64,000 nucleotides of DNA from Marthasterias glacialis (lineage: Eukaryota; Echinodermata; Asteroidea; Forcipulatida; Asteriidae), in the NCBI GenBank assembly GCA_911728455.2, contig OU452236.1, positions 6,876,171 to 6,940,170 on the forward strand. The letters are read 5' to 3'. This document shows positions 16,867 to 31,000 of the stretch, piece after piece (positions within the stretch are counted from its first letter, which is position 1; every line of letters starts with the position of its first letter). The translations under genes and the position numbers were made by a program. The notes under the pieces were generated by a model. The model made no database searches. It had not been told where the DNA came from and saw nothing but the letters and a program-made list of their open reading frames with translations.

Positions 16867-19800
16867 TCCGAATGCGCTTCAAACGCCTGTCTAATGGCAC
16901 TTTTGTACACGAAACTGTAACAGAGTGAAAACAAGACTTAGCAACGGCTCTATCTCCCAAAGTATTGGCGGCAAACTGACAAGTCTGACACTGTTGGAAA
17001 GCCCTGCTGATGGGCTTTGCAAAAATGCCGGTCTTGGGGCTGCAGGATAAACAGGGAGGATGTCAGGGACCGCGGAGTGAGGACACCCCGACGATGTCCA
17101 GTGCATACGGCCATGCTGTGTGTACGTCAACAATAGCCAAGGCCACTACGTGTGTGCTGGACCGAAGCCAGCAAATAAACGCCGAAAAAGAAGTCGGCAG
17201 CGCCACGGCCAATAACTCTAGAAATAATGGGGCTAGAGAGAAATTTCTTGTACCTGCAGGTAGCTGCCATAGTCCTGCACCCGAAAATCTGCTTATGCCG
17301 GCCAGCCAGGGCCATCTTCCGCCTTGAAAACACCAGGGAGTGGGGTTGCTCCGAATGCGCTTCAAACGCCTGTCTAATGGCACTTTTGTACACGAAACTG
17401 TAACAGAGTGAAAACAAGACTTAGCAACGGCTCTATCTCCCAAAGTATTGGCGGCAAACTGACAAGTCTGACACTGTTGGAAAGCCCTGCTGATGGGCTT
17501 TGCAAAAATGCCGGTCTTGGGGCTGCAGGATAAACAAGGAGGATGTCAGGGACCGCGGAGTGAGGACACCCCGACGATGTCCAGTGCATACGGCCATGCT
17601 GTGTACGTTAACAATAGCCAAGGCCACTACGTGTGTGCTGGACCGAAGCCAGCAAAAAAACGCCGAAAAAAGAAGTCGGCAGCGCCACGGCCAATAACTC
17701 TAGAAACAATGGGGCTAGAGAGAAATTTCTTGTACCTGCAGGTAGCTGCCATAGTCCTGCATCCAAAAATCTGGTTTTGCTGGCCAGCCAGTACCATCTT
17801 CCGCCTTGAAACTACCAGGGAGCGGGGCTGCTCCGAATGCGCTTCAAACGCCTGTCTAATGGCACTTTTGTACACGAAACTGTTACAGAGTGAAAACAAG
17901 ACTTAGCAACGGCTCTATCTCCCAAAGTATTGGCGGCAAACTGACAAGTCTGACACTGTTGGAAAGCCCTGCTCATGGGCTTTGCCAAAAATGCCGGTCT
18001 TGGGGCTGCAGGATAAACAGGGAGGATGTCAGGGACCGCGGAGTGAGGACACCCCGACGATGTCCAGTGCATACGGCCATGCTGTGTGTACGTCAACAAT
18101 AGCCAAGGCCACTACGTGTGTGCTGGACCGAAGCCAGCAAATAAACCCCGAAAAAGAAGTCGGCAGCGCCACGGCCAATAACTCTAGAAATAATGGGGCT
18201 AGAGAGAAATTTCTTGTACCTACAGGTAGCTGCCATAGTCCTGCATTCGAAAATCTGGTTTTCCCGGCCAGCCAGTACCATCTTCCTCCTTGAAACTACC
18301 AGGGAGCGGGGCTGCTCCGAATGCGCTTCAAACGCCTGTCTAATGGCACTTTTGTACACGAAACTGTAACAGAGTGAAAACAAGACTTTGCAACGGCTCT
18401 ATCTCCCAAAGTATTGGCGGCAAACTGACAAGTCTGACACTGTTGGAAAGCCCTGCTGATGGGCTTTGCAAAAATGCCGGTCTTGGGGCTGCAGGATAAA
18501 CAGGGAGGATGTCAGGGACCGCGGAGTGAGGACACCCCGACGATGTCCAGTGCATTCGGCCATGCTGTGTGTACGTCAACAATAGCCAAGGCCACTACGT
18601 GTGTGCTGGACCGAAGCCAGCAAAAAAACGCCGAAAAATAACAGGCGGCAGCGCCACGGCCAATAACTCTACAAATAATGGGGCTAGAGAGAAATTTCTT
18701 GTACCTGCAGGTTGCTGCCATAGTCCTGCATCCAAAAATCTGATTTTGCCGGCCAACCAGGGCCATTTTCCGCCTTGAAAACACCAGGGAGCGGGGTTGT
18801 TCCGAATGCGCTTCAAACGCCTGTCTAATGGCACTTTTGTACACGAAACTGTAACAGAGTGAAAACAAGACTTAGCAACGGCTCTATCTCCCAAAGTATT
18901 GGCGGCAAACTGACAAGTCTGACACTGTTGGAAAGCCCTGCTGATGGGCTTTGCAAAAATGCCGGTCTTGAAGCTGCAGGATAAACAGGGAGGATGTCAG
19001 GGACCGCGGAGTGAGGACACCCCGACGATGTCCAGTGCATACGGCCATGCTGTGTGTACGTCAACAATAGCCAAGGCCACTACGTGTGTGCTGGACCGAA
19101 GCCAGCAAATAAACGCCGAAAAAGAAGTCGGCAGCGCCACGGCCAATAACTCTAGAAATAGTGGGGCTAGAGAGAAATTTCTTGTACCTACAGGTAGCTG
19201 CCATAGTCCTGCATTCGAAAATCTGGTTTTCCCGGCCAGCCAGTACCGTCTTCCGCCTTGAAACTACCAGGGAGCGGGGCTGCTCCGAATGCGCTTCAAA
19301 CGCCTGTCTAATGGCACTTTTGTACACGAAACTGTAACAGAGTGAAAACAAGACTTTGCAACGCTTCTATCTCCCAAAGTATTGGCGGCAAACTGACAAG
19401 TCTGACACTGTTGGAAAGCCATGCTGATGGGCTTTGCAAAAATGCCGGTCTTGGGGCTGCAGGATAAACAGGGAGGATGTCAGGGACCGCGGAGTGAGGA
19501 CACCCCGACGATGTCCAGTGCATTCGGCGATGCTGTGTGTACGTCAACAATAGCCAAGGCCACTACGTGTGTGCTGGACCGAAGCCAGCAAAAAAACGCC
19601 GAAAAATAAAAGGCGGTAGCGCCACGGCCAATAACTCTACAAATAATGGGGCTAGAGAGAAATTTCTTGTATCTGCTGGTTGCTGCCATAGTCCTGCATC
19701 CAAAAATCTGAATTTGCCGGCCAACCAGGGCCATTTTCCGCCTTGAAAACTCCAGGGAGCGGGGTTGTTCCGAATGCGCTTCAAACGCCTGTCTAATGGC

Positions 19801-22800
19801 ACTTTTGTACACGAAACTGTAACAGAGTGAAAACAAGACTTAGCAACGGCTCTATCTCCCAAAGTATTGGCGGCAAACTGACAAGTCTGACACTGTTGGA
19901 AAGCCCTGCTGATGGGCTTTGCAAAAATGCCGGTCTTGGGGCTGCAGGATAAACAGGGAGGATGTCAGGGACCGCGGAGTGAGGACACCCCGACGATGTC
20001 CAGTGCATACGGCCATGCTGTGTGTACGTCAACAATAGCCAAGGCCACTACGTGTGTGCTGGACCGAAGCCAGCAAATAAACGCCGAAAAAGAAGTCGGC
20101 AGCGCCACGGCCAATAACTCTAGAAATAATGGGGCTAGAGAGAAATTTCTTGTACCTGCAGGTAGCTGCCATAGTCCTGCACCCGAAAATCTGCTTATGC
20201 CGGCCAGCCAGGGCCATCTTCCGCCTTGAAAACACCAGGGAGTGGGGTTGCTCCGAATGCGCTTCAAACGCCTGTCTAATGGCACTTTTGTACACGAAAC
20301 TGTAACAGAGTGAAAACAAGACTTAGCAACGGCTCTATCTCCCAAAGTATTGGCGGCAAACTGACAAGTCTGACACTGTTGGAAAGCCCTGCTGATGGGC
20401 TTTGCAAAAATGCCGGTCTTGGGGCTGCAGGATAAACAAGGAGGATGTCAGGGACCGCGGAGTGAGGACACCCCGACGATGTCCAGTGCATACGGCCATG
20501 CTGTGTACGTTAACAATAGCCAAGGCCACTACGTGTGTGCTGGACCGAAGCCAGCAAAAAAACGCCGAAAAAAGAAGTCGGCAGCGCCACGGCCAATAAC
20601 TCTAGAAACAATGGGGCTAGAGAGAAATTTCTTGTACCTGCAGGTAGCTGCCATAGTCCTGCATCCAAAAATCTGGTTTTGCTGGCCAGCCAGTACCATC
20701 TTCCGCCTTGAAACTACCAGGGAGCGGGGCTGCTCCGAATGCGCTTCAAACGCCTGTCTAATGGCACTTTTGTACACGAAACTGTTACAGAGTGAAAACA
20801 AGACTTAGCAACGGCTCTATCTCCCAAAGTATTGGCGGCAAACTGACAAGTCTGACACTGTTGGAAAGCCCTGCTCATGGGCTTTGCCAAAAATGCCGGT
20901 CTTGGGGCTGCAGGATAAACAGGGAGGATGTCAGGGACCGCGGAGTGAGGACACCCCGACGATGTCCAGTGCATACGGCCATGCTGTGTGTACGTCAACA
21001 ATAGCCAAGGCCACTACGTGTGTGCTGGACCGAAGCCAGCAAATAAACCCCGAAAAAGAAGTCGGCAGCGCCACGGCCAATAACTCTAGAAATAATGGGG
21101 CTAGAGAGAAATTTCTTGTACCTACAGGTAGCTGCCATAGTCCTGCATTCGAAAATCTGGTTTTCCCGGCCAGCCAGTACCATCTTCCTCCTTGAAACTA
21201 CCAGGGAGCGGGGCTGCTCCGAATGCGCTTCAAACGCCTGTCTAATGGCACTTTTGTACACGAAACTGTAACAGAGTGAAAACAAGACTTTGCAACGGCT
21301 CTATCTCCCAAAGTATTGGCGGCAAACTGACAAGTCTGACACTGTTGGAAAGCCCTGCTGATGGGCTTTGCAAAAATGCCGGTCTTGGGGCTGCAGGATA
21401 AACAGGGAGGATGTCAGGGACCGCGGAGTGAGGACACCCCGACGATGTCCAGTGCATTCGGCCATGCTGTGTGTACGTCAACAATAGCCAAGGCCACTAC
21501 GTGTGTGCTGGACCGAAGCCAGCAAAAAAACGCCGAAAAATAACAGGCGGCAGCGCCACGGCCAATAACTCTACAAATAATGGGGCTAGAGAGAAATTTC
21601 TTGTACCTGCAGGTTGCTGCCATAGTCCTGCATCCAAAAATCTGATTTTGCCGGCCAACCAGGGCCATTTTCCGCCTTGAAAACACCAGGGAGCGGGGTT
21701 GTTCCGAATGCGCTTCAAACGCCTGTCTAATGGCACTTTTGTACACGAAACTGTAACAGAGTGAAAACAAGACTTAGCAACGGCTCTATCTCCCAAAGTA
21801 TTGGCGGCAAACTGACAAGTCTGACACTGTTGGAAAGCCCTGCTGATGGGCTTTGCAAAAATGCCGGTCTTGAAGCTGCAGGATAAACAGGGAGGATGTC
21901 AGGGACCGCGGAGTGAGGACACCCCGACGATGTCCAGTGCATACGGCCATGCTGTGTGTACGTCAACAATAGCCAAGGCCACTACGTGTGTGCTGGACCG
22001 AAGCCAGCAAATAAACGCCGAAAAAGAAGTCGGCAGCGCCACGGCCAATAACTCTAGAAATAGTGGGGCTAGAGAGAAATTTCTTGTACCTACAGGTAGC
22101 TGCCATAGTCCTGCATTCGAAAATCTGGTTTTCCCGGCCAGCCAGTACCGTCTTCCGCCTTGAAACTACCAGGGAGCGGGGCTGCTCCGAATGCGCTTCA
22201 AACGCCTGTCTAATGGCACTTTTGTACACGAAACTGTAACAGAGTGAAAACAAGACTTTGCAACGCTTCTATCTCCCAAAGTATTGGCGGCAAACTGACA
22301 AGTCTGACACTGTTGGAAAGCCATGCTGATGGGCTTTGCAAAAATGCCGGTCTTGGGGCTGCAGGATAAACAGGGAGGATGTCAGGGACCGCGGAGTGAG
22401 GACACCCCGACGATGTCCAGTGCATTCGGCGATGCTGTGTGTACGTCAACAATAGCCAAGGCCACTACGTGTGTGCTGGACCGAAGCCAGCAAAAAAACG
22501 CCGAAAAATAAAAGGCGGTAGCGCCACGGCCAATAACTCTACAAATAATGGGGCTAGAGAGAAATTTCTTGTATCTGCTGGTTGCTGCCATAGTCCTGCA
22601 TCCAAAAATCTGAATTTGCCGGCCAACCAGGGCCATTTTCCGCCTTGAAAACTCCAGGGAGCGGGGTTGTTCCGAATGCGCTTCAAACGCCTGTCTAATG
22701 GCACTTTTGTACACGAAACTGTAACAGAGTGAAAACAAGACTTAGCAACGGCTCTATCTCCCAAAGTATTGGCGGCAAACTGACAAGTCTGACACTGTTG

Positions 22801-22812
22801 GAAAGCCCTGCT
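16867..22812 (+). repeat. six-monomer higher-order duplication, period 2,902 bp
   Basis: Positions 16,867-19,910 recur at 19,769-22,812 with an offset of exactly 2,902 bp (six monomers). I saw no difference where I compared them. Rare private variants are shared, such as cttcctccttg at 18,293 and 21,195, aatagtgggg at 19,156 and 22,058, acgcttctatc at 19,362 and 22,264, and ggcgatgc at 19,527 and 22,429. The ends are marked by single-base differences. Confidence 0.92.
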
Positions 22813-23266
22813 CATGGGCTTTGCAAAAATGCCGGTCTTGAAGCTGCAGGATAAACAGGGAGGATGTCAGGGACCGCGGAGTGAGGACACCCCGACGATG
22901 TCCAGTGCATACGGCCATGCTGTGTGTACGTCAACAATAGCCAAGGCCACTACGTGTGTGCTGGACCGTAGCCAGCAAATAAACGCCGAAAAAGAAGTCG
23001 GCAGCGCCACGGCCAATAACTCTAGAAATAATGGGGCTAGAGAGAAATTTCTTGTACCTACAGGTAGCTGCCATAGTCCTGCATTTGAAAATCTGGTTTT
23101 GCCGGCCAGCCAGTACCATCTTCCGCCTTGAAACTACCAGGGAGCGGGGCTGCTCCGAATGCGCTTCAAACTCCTGTCTAATGGCACTTTTGTACACGAA
23201 ACTGTAACAGAGTGAAAACAAGACTTAGCAACGGCTCTATCTCCCAAAGTGTTGGCGGCAAACTGA

Positions 23267-26200
23267 CAAGTCTGACACTGTTGGAAAGCCCTGCTCATGG
23301 GCTGTGCAAAAATGCCGGTCTTGGGGCTGCAGGATAAACAGGGAGGATGTCAGGGACCGCGGAGTGAGGACACCCCGACGATGCCCAGTGCATTCGGCCA
23401 TGCTGTGTGTACGTCAACAATAGCCAAGGCCACTACGTGTGTGCTGGACCGAAGCCAGCAAAAAAACGCCGAAAATTAAAAGGCGGCAGCCCCACGGCCA
23501 ATAACTCTAGAAATAATGGGGCTAGAGGGTAATTTGTTGTACCTGCAGGTTGCTGCCATAGTCCTGCATCCACAAATTTGGTTTTGCCGGCCAACCAGGG
23601 CCATATTCCGCCTTAAAAACACCAGGGAGTGGGGTTGTTCCGAATGTGCTTCAAACGCCTGTCTAATGGCACTTTTTTACACGAAACTGTAACAGAGTGA
23701 AAACAAGACTTAGCAACGGCTCTATCTCCCAAAGTATTGGCGGCAAAATGACAAGTCTGACACTGTTGGAAAGCCCTGCTCATGGGCTTTGCAAAAATGC
23801 CGGTCTTGGGGCTGCAGGATAAACAGGGAGGATGTCAGGGACCGCGGAGTGAGGACACCCCGACGATGTCCAGTGCATACGGCCATGCTGTGTACGTCAA
23901 CAATAGCCAAGGCCACTACGTGTGTGCTGGACCGAAGCCAGCAAAAAACGCCGAAAAAAGAAGTCGGCAGCGCCACGGCCAATAACTCTAGAAATAATGG
24001 GGCTAGAGGGTAATTTGTTGTACCTGCAGGTTGCTGCCATAGTCCTGCATCCACAAATCTGGTTTTGCCGGCCAACCAGGGCCATATTCCGCCTTAAAAA
24101 CACCAGGGAGTGGGGTTGTTCCGAATGTGCTTCAAACGCCTGTCTAATGGCACTTTTTTACACGAAACTGTAACAGAGTGAAAACAAGACTTAGCAACGG
24201 CTCTATCTCCCAAAGTATTGGCGGCAAAATGACAAGTCTGACACTGTTGGAAAGCCCTGCTCATGGGCTTTGCAAAAATGCCGGTCTTGGGGCTGCAGGA
24301 TAAACAGGGAGGATGTCAGGGACCGCGGAGTGAGGACACCCCGACGATGTCCAGTGCATACGGCCATGCTGTGTACGTCAACAATAGCCAAGGCCACTAC
24401 GTGTGTGCTGGACCGAAGCCAGCAAAAAACGCCGAAAAAAGAAGTCGGCAGCGCCACGGCCAATAACTCTAGAAATAATGGTGCTAGCGAGTAATTTCTT
24501 GTACCTGCAGGTAGCTGCCATAGTCCTGCATCCAAAAATCTGATTTTGCCGGCCAACCAGGGCCATCTTCCGCCTTGAAAACACCAGGTAGCGGGGTTGC
24601 TCCGAATGCGCTTCAAACGCCTGTCTAATGGCACTTTTGTACACGAAACTGTAACAGAGTGAAAACAAGACTTAGCAACGGCTCTATCTCCCAAAGTATT
24701 GGCGGCAAACTGACAAGTCTGACACTGTTGGAAAGCCCTGCTGATGGGCTTTGCAAAAATGCCGGTCTTGGGGCTGCAGGATAAACAGGGAGGATGTCAG
24801 GGACCGCGGAGTGAGGACACCCCGACGATGTCCAGTGCATACGGCCATGCTGTGTGTACGTCAACAATAGCCAAGGCCACTACGTGTGTGCTGGACCGAA
24901 GCCAGCAAATAAACGCCGAAAAAGAAGTCGGCAGCGCCACGGCCAATAACTCTAGAAATAATGGGGCTAGAGAGAAATTTCTTGTACCTGCAGGTAGCTG
25001 CCATAGTCCTGCATCCGAAAATCTGCTTATGCCGGCCAGCCAGGGCCATCTTCCGCCTTGAAAACACCAGGGAGTGGGGTTGCTCGGAATGCGCTTCAAA
25101 CGCCTGTCTAATGGCACTTTTGTACACGAAACTGTAACAGAGTGAAAACAAGACTTAGCAACGGCTCTATCTCCCAAAGTATTGGCGGCAAACTGACAAG
25201 TCTGACACTGTTGGAAAGCCCTGCTCATGGGCTTTGCAAAAATGCCGGTCTTGGGGCTGCAGGATAAACAAGGAGGATGTCAGGGACCGCGGAGTGAGGA
25301 CACCCCGACGATGTCCAGTGCATACGGCCATGCTGTGTACGTTAACAATAGCCAAGGCCACTACGTGTGTGCTGGACCGAAGCCAGCAAAAAAACGCCGA
25401 AAAAAGAAGTCGGCAGCGCCACGGCCAATAACTCTAGAAACAATGGGGCTAGAGAGAAATTTCTTGTACCTGCAGGTAGCTGCCATAGTCCTGCATCCAA
25501 AAATCTGGTTTTGCCGGCCAGCCAGTACCATCTTCCGCCTTGAAACTACCAGGGAGCGGGGCTGCTCCGAATGCGCTTCAAACGCCTGTCTAATGGCACT
25601 TTTGTACACGAAACTGTTACAGAGTGAAAACAAGACTTAGCAACGGCTCTATCTCCCAAAGTATTGGCGGCAAAATGACAAGTCTGACACTGTTGGAAAG
25701 CCCTGCTCATGGGCTGTGCAAAAATGCCGGTCTTGGGGCTGCAGGATAAACAGGGAGGATGTCAGGGACCGCGGAGTGAGGACACCCCGACGATGCCCAG
25801 TGCATTCGGCCATGCTGTGTGTACGTCAACAATAGCCAAGGCCACTACGTGTGTGCTGGACCGAAGCCAGCAAAAAAACGCCGAAAATTAAAAGGCGGCA
25901 GCGCCACGGCCAATAACTCTAGAAATAATGGGGCTAGAGGGTAATTTGTTGTACCTGCAGGTTGCTGCCATAGTCCTGCATCCACAAATCTGGTTTTGCC
26001 GGCCAACCAGGGCCATATTCCGCCTTAAAAACACCAGGGAGTGGGGTTGTTCCGAATGTGCTTCAAACGCCTGTCTAATGGCACTTTTTTACACGAAACT
26101 GTAACAGAGTGAAAACAAGACTTAGCAACGGCTCTATCTCCCAAAGTATTGGCGGCAAAATGACAAGTCTGACACTGTTGGAAAGCCCTGCTCATGGGCT

Positions 26201-28087
26201 TTGCAAAAATGCCGGTCTTGGGGCTGCAGGATAAACAGGGAGGATGTCAGGGACCGCGGAGTGAGGACACCCCGACGATGTCCAGTGCATACGGCCATGC
26301 TGTGTACGTCAACAATAGCCAAGGCCACTACGTGTGTGCTGGACCGAAGCCAGCAAAAAACGCCGAAAAAAGAAGTCGGCAGCGCCACGGCCAATAACTC
26401 TAGAAATAATGGGGCTAGAGGGTAATTTGTTGTACCTGCAGGTTGCTGCCATAGTCCTGCATCCACAAATCTGGTTTTGCCGGCCAACCAGGGCCATATT
26501 CCGCCTTAAAAACACCAGGGAGTGGGGTTGTTCCGAATGTGCTTCAAACGCCTGTCTAATGGCACTTTTTTACACGAAACTGTAACAGAGTGAAAACAAG
26601 ACTTAGCAACGGCTCTATCTCCCAAAGTATTGGCGGCAAAATTACAAGTCTGACACTGTTGGAAAGCCCTGCTCATGGGCTTTGCAAAAATGCCGGTCTT
26701 GGGGCTGCAGGATAAACAGGGAGGATTTCAGGGACCGCGGAGTGAGGACACCCCGACGATGTCCAGTGCATACGGCCATGCTGTGTACGTCAACAATAGC
26801 CAAGGCCACTACGTGTGTGCTGGACCGAAGCCAGCAAAAAACGCCGAAAAAAGAAGTCGGCAGCGCCACGGCCAATAACTCTAGAAATAATGGTGCTAGC
26901 GAGTAATTTCTTGTACCTGCAGGTAGCTGCCATAGTCCTGCATCCAAAAATCTGATTTTGCCGGCCAACCAGGGCCATCTTCCGCCTTGAAAACACCAGG
27001 GAGCGGGGTTGCTCCGAATGCGCTTCAAACGCCTGTCTAATGGCACTTTTGTACACGAAACTGTAACAGAGTGAAAACAAGACTTAGCAACGGCTCTATC
27101 TCCCAAAGTATTGGCGGCAAACTGACAAGTCTGACACTGTTGGAAAGCCCTGCTGATGGGCTTTGCAAAAATGCCGGTCTTGGGGCTGCAGGATAAACAG
27201 GGAGGATGTCAGGGACCGCGGAGTGAGGACACCCCGACGATGTCCAGTGCATACGGCCATGCTGTGTGTACGTCAACAATAGCCAAGGCCACTACGTGTG
27301 TGCTGGACCGAAGCCAGCAAATAAACGCCGAAAAAGAAGTCGGCAGCGCCACGGCCAATAACTCTAGAAATAATGGGGCTAGAGAGAAATTTCTTGTACC
27401 TGCAGGTAGCTGCCATAGTCCTGCATCCGAAAATCTGCTTATGCCGGCCAGCCAGGGCCATCTTCCGCCTTGAAAACACCAGGGAGTGGGGTTGCTCCGA
27501 ATGCGCTTCAAACGCCTGTCTAATGGCACTTTTGTACACGAAACTGTAACAGAGTGAAAACAAGACTTAGCAACGGCTCTATCTCCCAAAGTATTGGCGG
27601 CAAACTGACAAGTCTGACAGTGTTGGAAAGCCCTGCTCATGGGCTTTGCAAAAATGCCGGTCTTGAAGCTGCAGGATAAACAAGGAGGATGTCAGGGACC
27701 GCGGAGTGAGGACACCCCGACGATGTCCAGTGCATACGGCCATGCTGTGTACGTTAACAATAGCCAAGGCCACTACGTGTGTGCTGGACCGAAGCCAGCA
27801 AAAAAACGCCGAAAAAAGAAGTCGGCAGCGCCACGGCCAATAACTCTAGAAACAATGGGGCTAGAGAGAAATTTCTTGTACCTGCAGGTAGCTGCCATAG
27901 TCCTGCATCCAAAAATCTGGTTTTGCCGGCCAGCCAGTACCATCTTCCGCCTTGAAACTACCAGGGAGCGGGGCTGCTCCGAATGCGCTTCAAACGCCTG
28001 TCTAATGGCACTTTTGTACACGAAACTGTTACAGAGTGAAAACAAGACTTAGCAACGGCTCTATCTCCCAAAGTATTGGCGGCAAAC
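23267..28087 (+). repeat. five-monomer higher-order duplication, period 2,412 bp
   Basis: Positions 23,267-25,675 recur at 25,679-28,087, offset 2,412 bp, with only a few substitutions. Examples are gcagccccac against gcagcgccac near 23,490 and 25,902, and cttggggctgc against cttgaagctgc near 25,250 and 27,662. Both copies carry the rare gggctgtgcaaaaatg monomer, gagggtaatttgttg, and monomers with an extended T run. Confidence 0.9.
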
Positions 28088-31000
28088 TGACAAGTCTGAC
28101 ACTGTTGGAAAGCCCTGCTCATGGGCTTTGCAAAAATGCCGGTCTTGGGGCTGCAGGATAAACAGGGAGGATGTCAGGGACCGCGGAGTGAGGACACCCC
28201 GACGATGTCCAGTGCATACGGCCATGCTGTGTGTACGTCAACAATAGCCAAGGCCACTACGTGTGTGCTGGACCGAAGCCAGCAAAAAAACGCCGAAAAA
28301 GAAGTCGGCAGCGCCACGGCCAATAACTCTAGAAATAATGGGGCTAGAGAGAAATTTCTTGTACCTGCAGGTAGCTGCCATAGTCCTGCATCCAAAAATC
28401 TGGTTTTACCGGCCAACCAGGGCCATTTTCCGCCTTGAAAACACCAGGGAGCGGGGTTGTTCCGAATGCGCTTCAAACGCCTGTCTAATGGCACTTTTGT
28501 ACACGAAACTGTAACAGAGTGAAAACAAGACTTAGCAACGGCTCTATCTCCCAAAGTATTGGCGGCAAACTGACAAGTCTGACACTGTTGGAAAGCCCTG
28601 CTGATGGGCTTTGCAAAAATGCCGGTCTTGGGGCTGCAGGATAAACAGGGAGGATGTCAGGGACCGCAGAGTGAGGACACCCGACGATGTCCAGTGCATA
28701 CGGCCATGCTGTGTGTACGTCAACAATAGCCAAGGACACTACGTGTGTGCTGGACCGAAGCCAGCAAAAAAACGCCGAAAAAGAAGTCGGCAGCGCCACG
28801 GCCAATAACTCTAGAAATAATGGGACTAGAGAGAAATTTCTTGTACCTGCAGGTAGCTGCCATAGTCGTGCATCCTAAAATCTGGTTTTGCCGGCCAGCC
28901 AGGACCATCTTCCGCCTTGAAACTACCAGGGAGCGGGGTTGTTCCGAATGTGCTTCAAACGCCTGTCTAATGGCACTTTTGTACACGAAACTGTAACAGA
29001 GTGAAAACAAGACTTAGCAACGGCTCTATCTCCCAAAGTATTGGCGGCAAACTGACAAGTCTGACACTGTTGGAAAGCCCTGCTCATGGGCTTTGCAAAA
29101 ATGCCGGTCTTGGGGCTGCAGGATAAACAGGGAGGATGTCAGGGACCTCGGAGTGAGGACACCCCGACGATGCCCAGTGCATTCGGCCATGCTGTGTGTA
29201 CGTCAACAATAGCCAAGGCCACTACGTGCGTGCTGGACCGAAGCCAGCAAAAAAACGCCGAAAAAGAAGTCGGCAGCGCCACGGCCAATAACTCTAGAAA
29301 TAATGGGGCTAGAGAGAAATTTTTTGTACCTGCAGGTAGCTGCCATAGTCCTGCATCCAAAACTCTGGTTTTGCCGGCCAACCAGGGCCATTTTCCGCCT
29401 TGAAAACACCAGGGAGCGGGGTTGTTCCGAATGCGCTTCAAACGCCTGTCTAATGGCACTTTTGTACACGAAACTGTAACAGAGTGAAAACAAGACTTAG
29501 CAACGGCTCTATCTCCCAAAGTATTGGCGGCAAACTGACAAGTCTGACACTGTTGGAAAGCCCTGCTCATGGGCTTTGCAAAAATGCCGGTCTTGGGGCT
29601 GCAGGATAAACAGGGAGGATGTCAGGGACCGCAGTGTGAGGACACCCCGACGATGTCCAGTGCATACGGCCATGCTGTGTGTACGTCAACAATAGCCAAG
29701 GCCACTACGTGTGTGCTGGACCGAAGCCAGCAAATAAACGCCGAAAAAGAAGTCGGCAGCGCCACGGCCAATAACTCTAGAAATAATGGGGCTAGAGAGA
29801 AAATTCTTGTACCTACAGGTAGCTGCCATAGTCCTGCATTCGAAAATCTGGTTTTCCCGGCCAGCCAGTACCGTCTTCCGCCTTGAAACTACCAGGGAGC
29901 GGGGCTGCTCCGAATGCGCTTCAAACGCCTGTCTAATGGCACTTTTGTACACGAAACTGTAACAGAGTGAAAACAAGACTTTGCAACGGCTCTATCTCCC
30001 AAAGTATTGGCGGCAAACTGACAAGTCTGACACTGTTGGAAAGCCCTGCTGATGGGCTTTGCAAAAATGCCGGTCTTGGGGCTGCAGGATAAACAGGGAG
30101 GATGTCAGGGACCGCGGAGTGAGGACACCCCGACGATGTCCAGTGCATTCGGCCATGCTGTGTGTACGTCAACAATAGCCAAGGCCACTACGTGTGTGCT
30201 GGACCGAAGCCAGCAAAAAAACGCCGAAAAATAAAAGGCGGCAGCGCCATGGCCAATAACTCTACAAATAATGGGGCTAGAGAGAAATTTCTTGTACCTG
30301 CTGGTTGCTGCCATAGTCCTGCATCCAAAAATCTGATTTTGCCGGCCAACCAGGGCCATTTTCCGCCTTGAAAACACCAGGGAGCGGGGTTGTTCCGAAT
30401 GCGCTTCAAACGCCTGTCTAATGGCACTTTTGTACACGAAACTGTAACAGAGTGAAAACAAGACTTAGCAACGGCTCTATCTCCCAAAGTATTGGCGGCA
30501 AACTGACAAGTCTGACACTGTTGGAAAGCCCTGCTCATGGGCTTTGCAAAAATGCCGGTCTTGAAGCTGCAGGATAAACAGGGAGGATGTCAGGGACCGC
30601 AGAGTGAGGACACCCCGACGATGTCCAGTGCATTCGGCCATGCTGTGTGTACGTCAACAATAGCCAAGGCCACTACGTGTGTGCTGGACCGAAGCCAGCA
30701 AAAAAACGCCGAAAAATAAAAGGCGGCAGCGCCACGGCCAATAACTCTACAAATAATGGGGCTAGAGAGTAATTTCTTGTAACTGCTGGTTGCTGCCATA
30801 GTCCTGCATCCAAAAATCTGATTTTGCCGGCCAACCAGGGCCATTTTCCGCCTTGAAAACACCAGGGAGCGGGGTTGTTCCGAATGCGCTTCAAACGCCT
30901 GTCTAATGGCACTTTTGTACACGAAACTGTAACAGAGTGAAAACAAGACTTAGCAACGGCTCTATCTCCCAAAGTATTGGCGGCAAACTGACAAGTCTGA

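Noticed and set aside
16860-16880. Possible CENP-B box on the minus strand (TTCGGAGCAGCCCCG)
   Set aside because: It matches the TTCGNNNNANNCGGG core except for two of the four terminal positions (CCCG for CGGG), which are essential for CENP-B binding. It is a near miss only.
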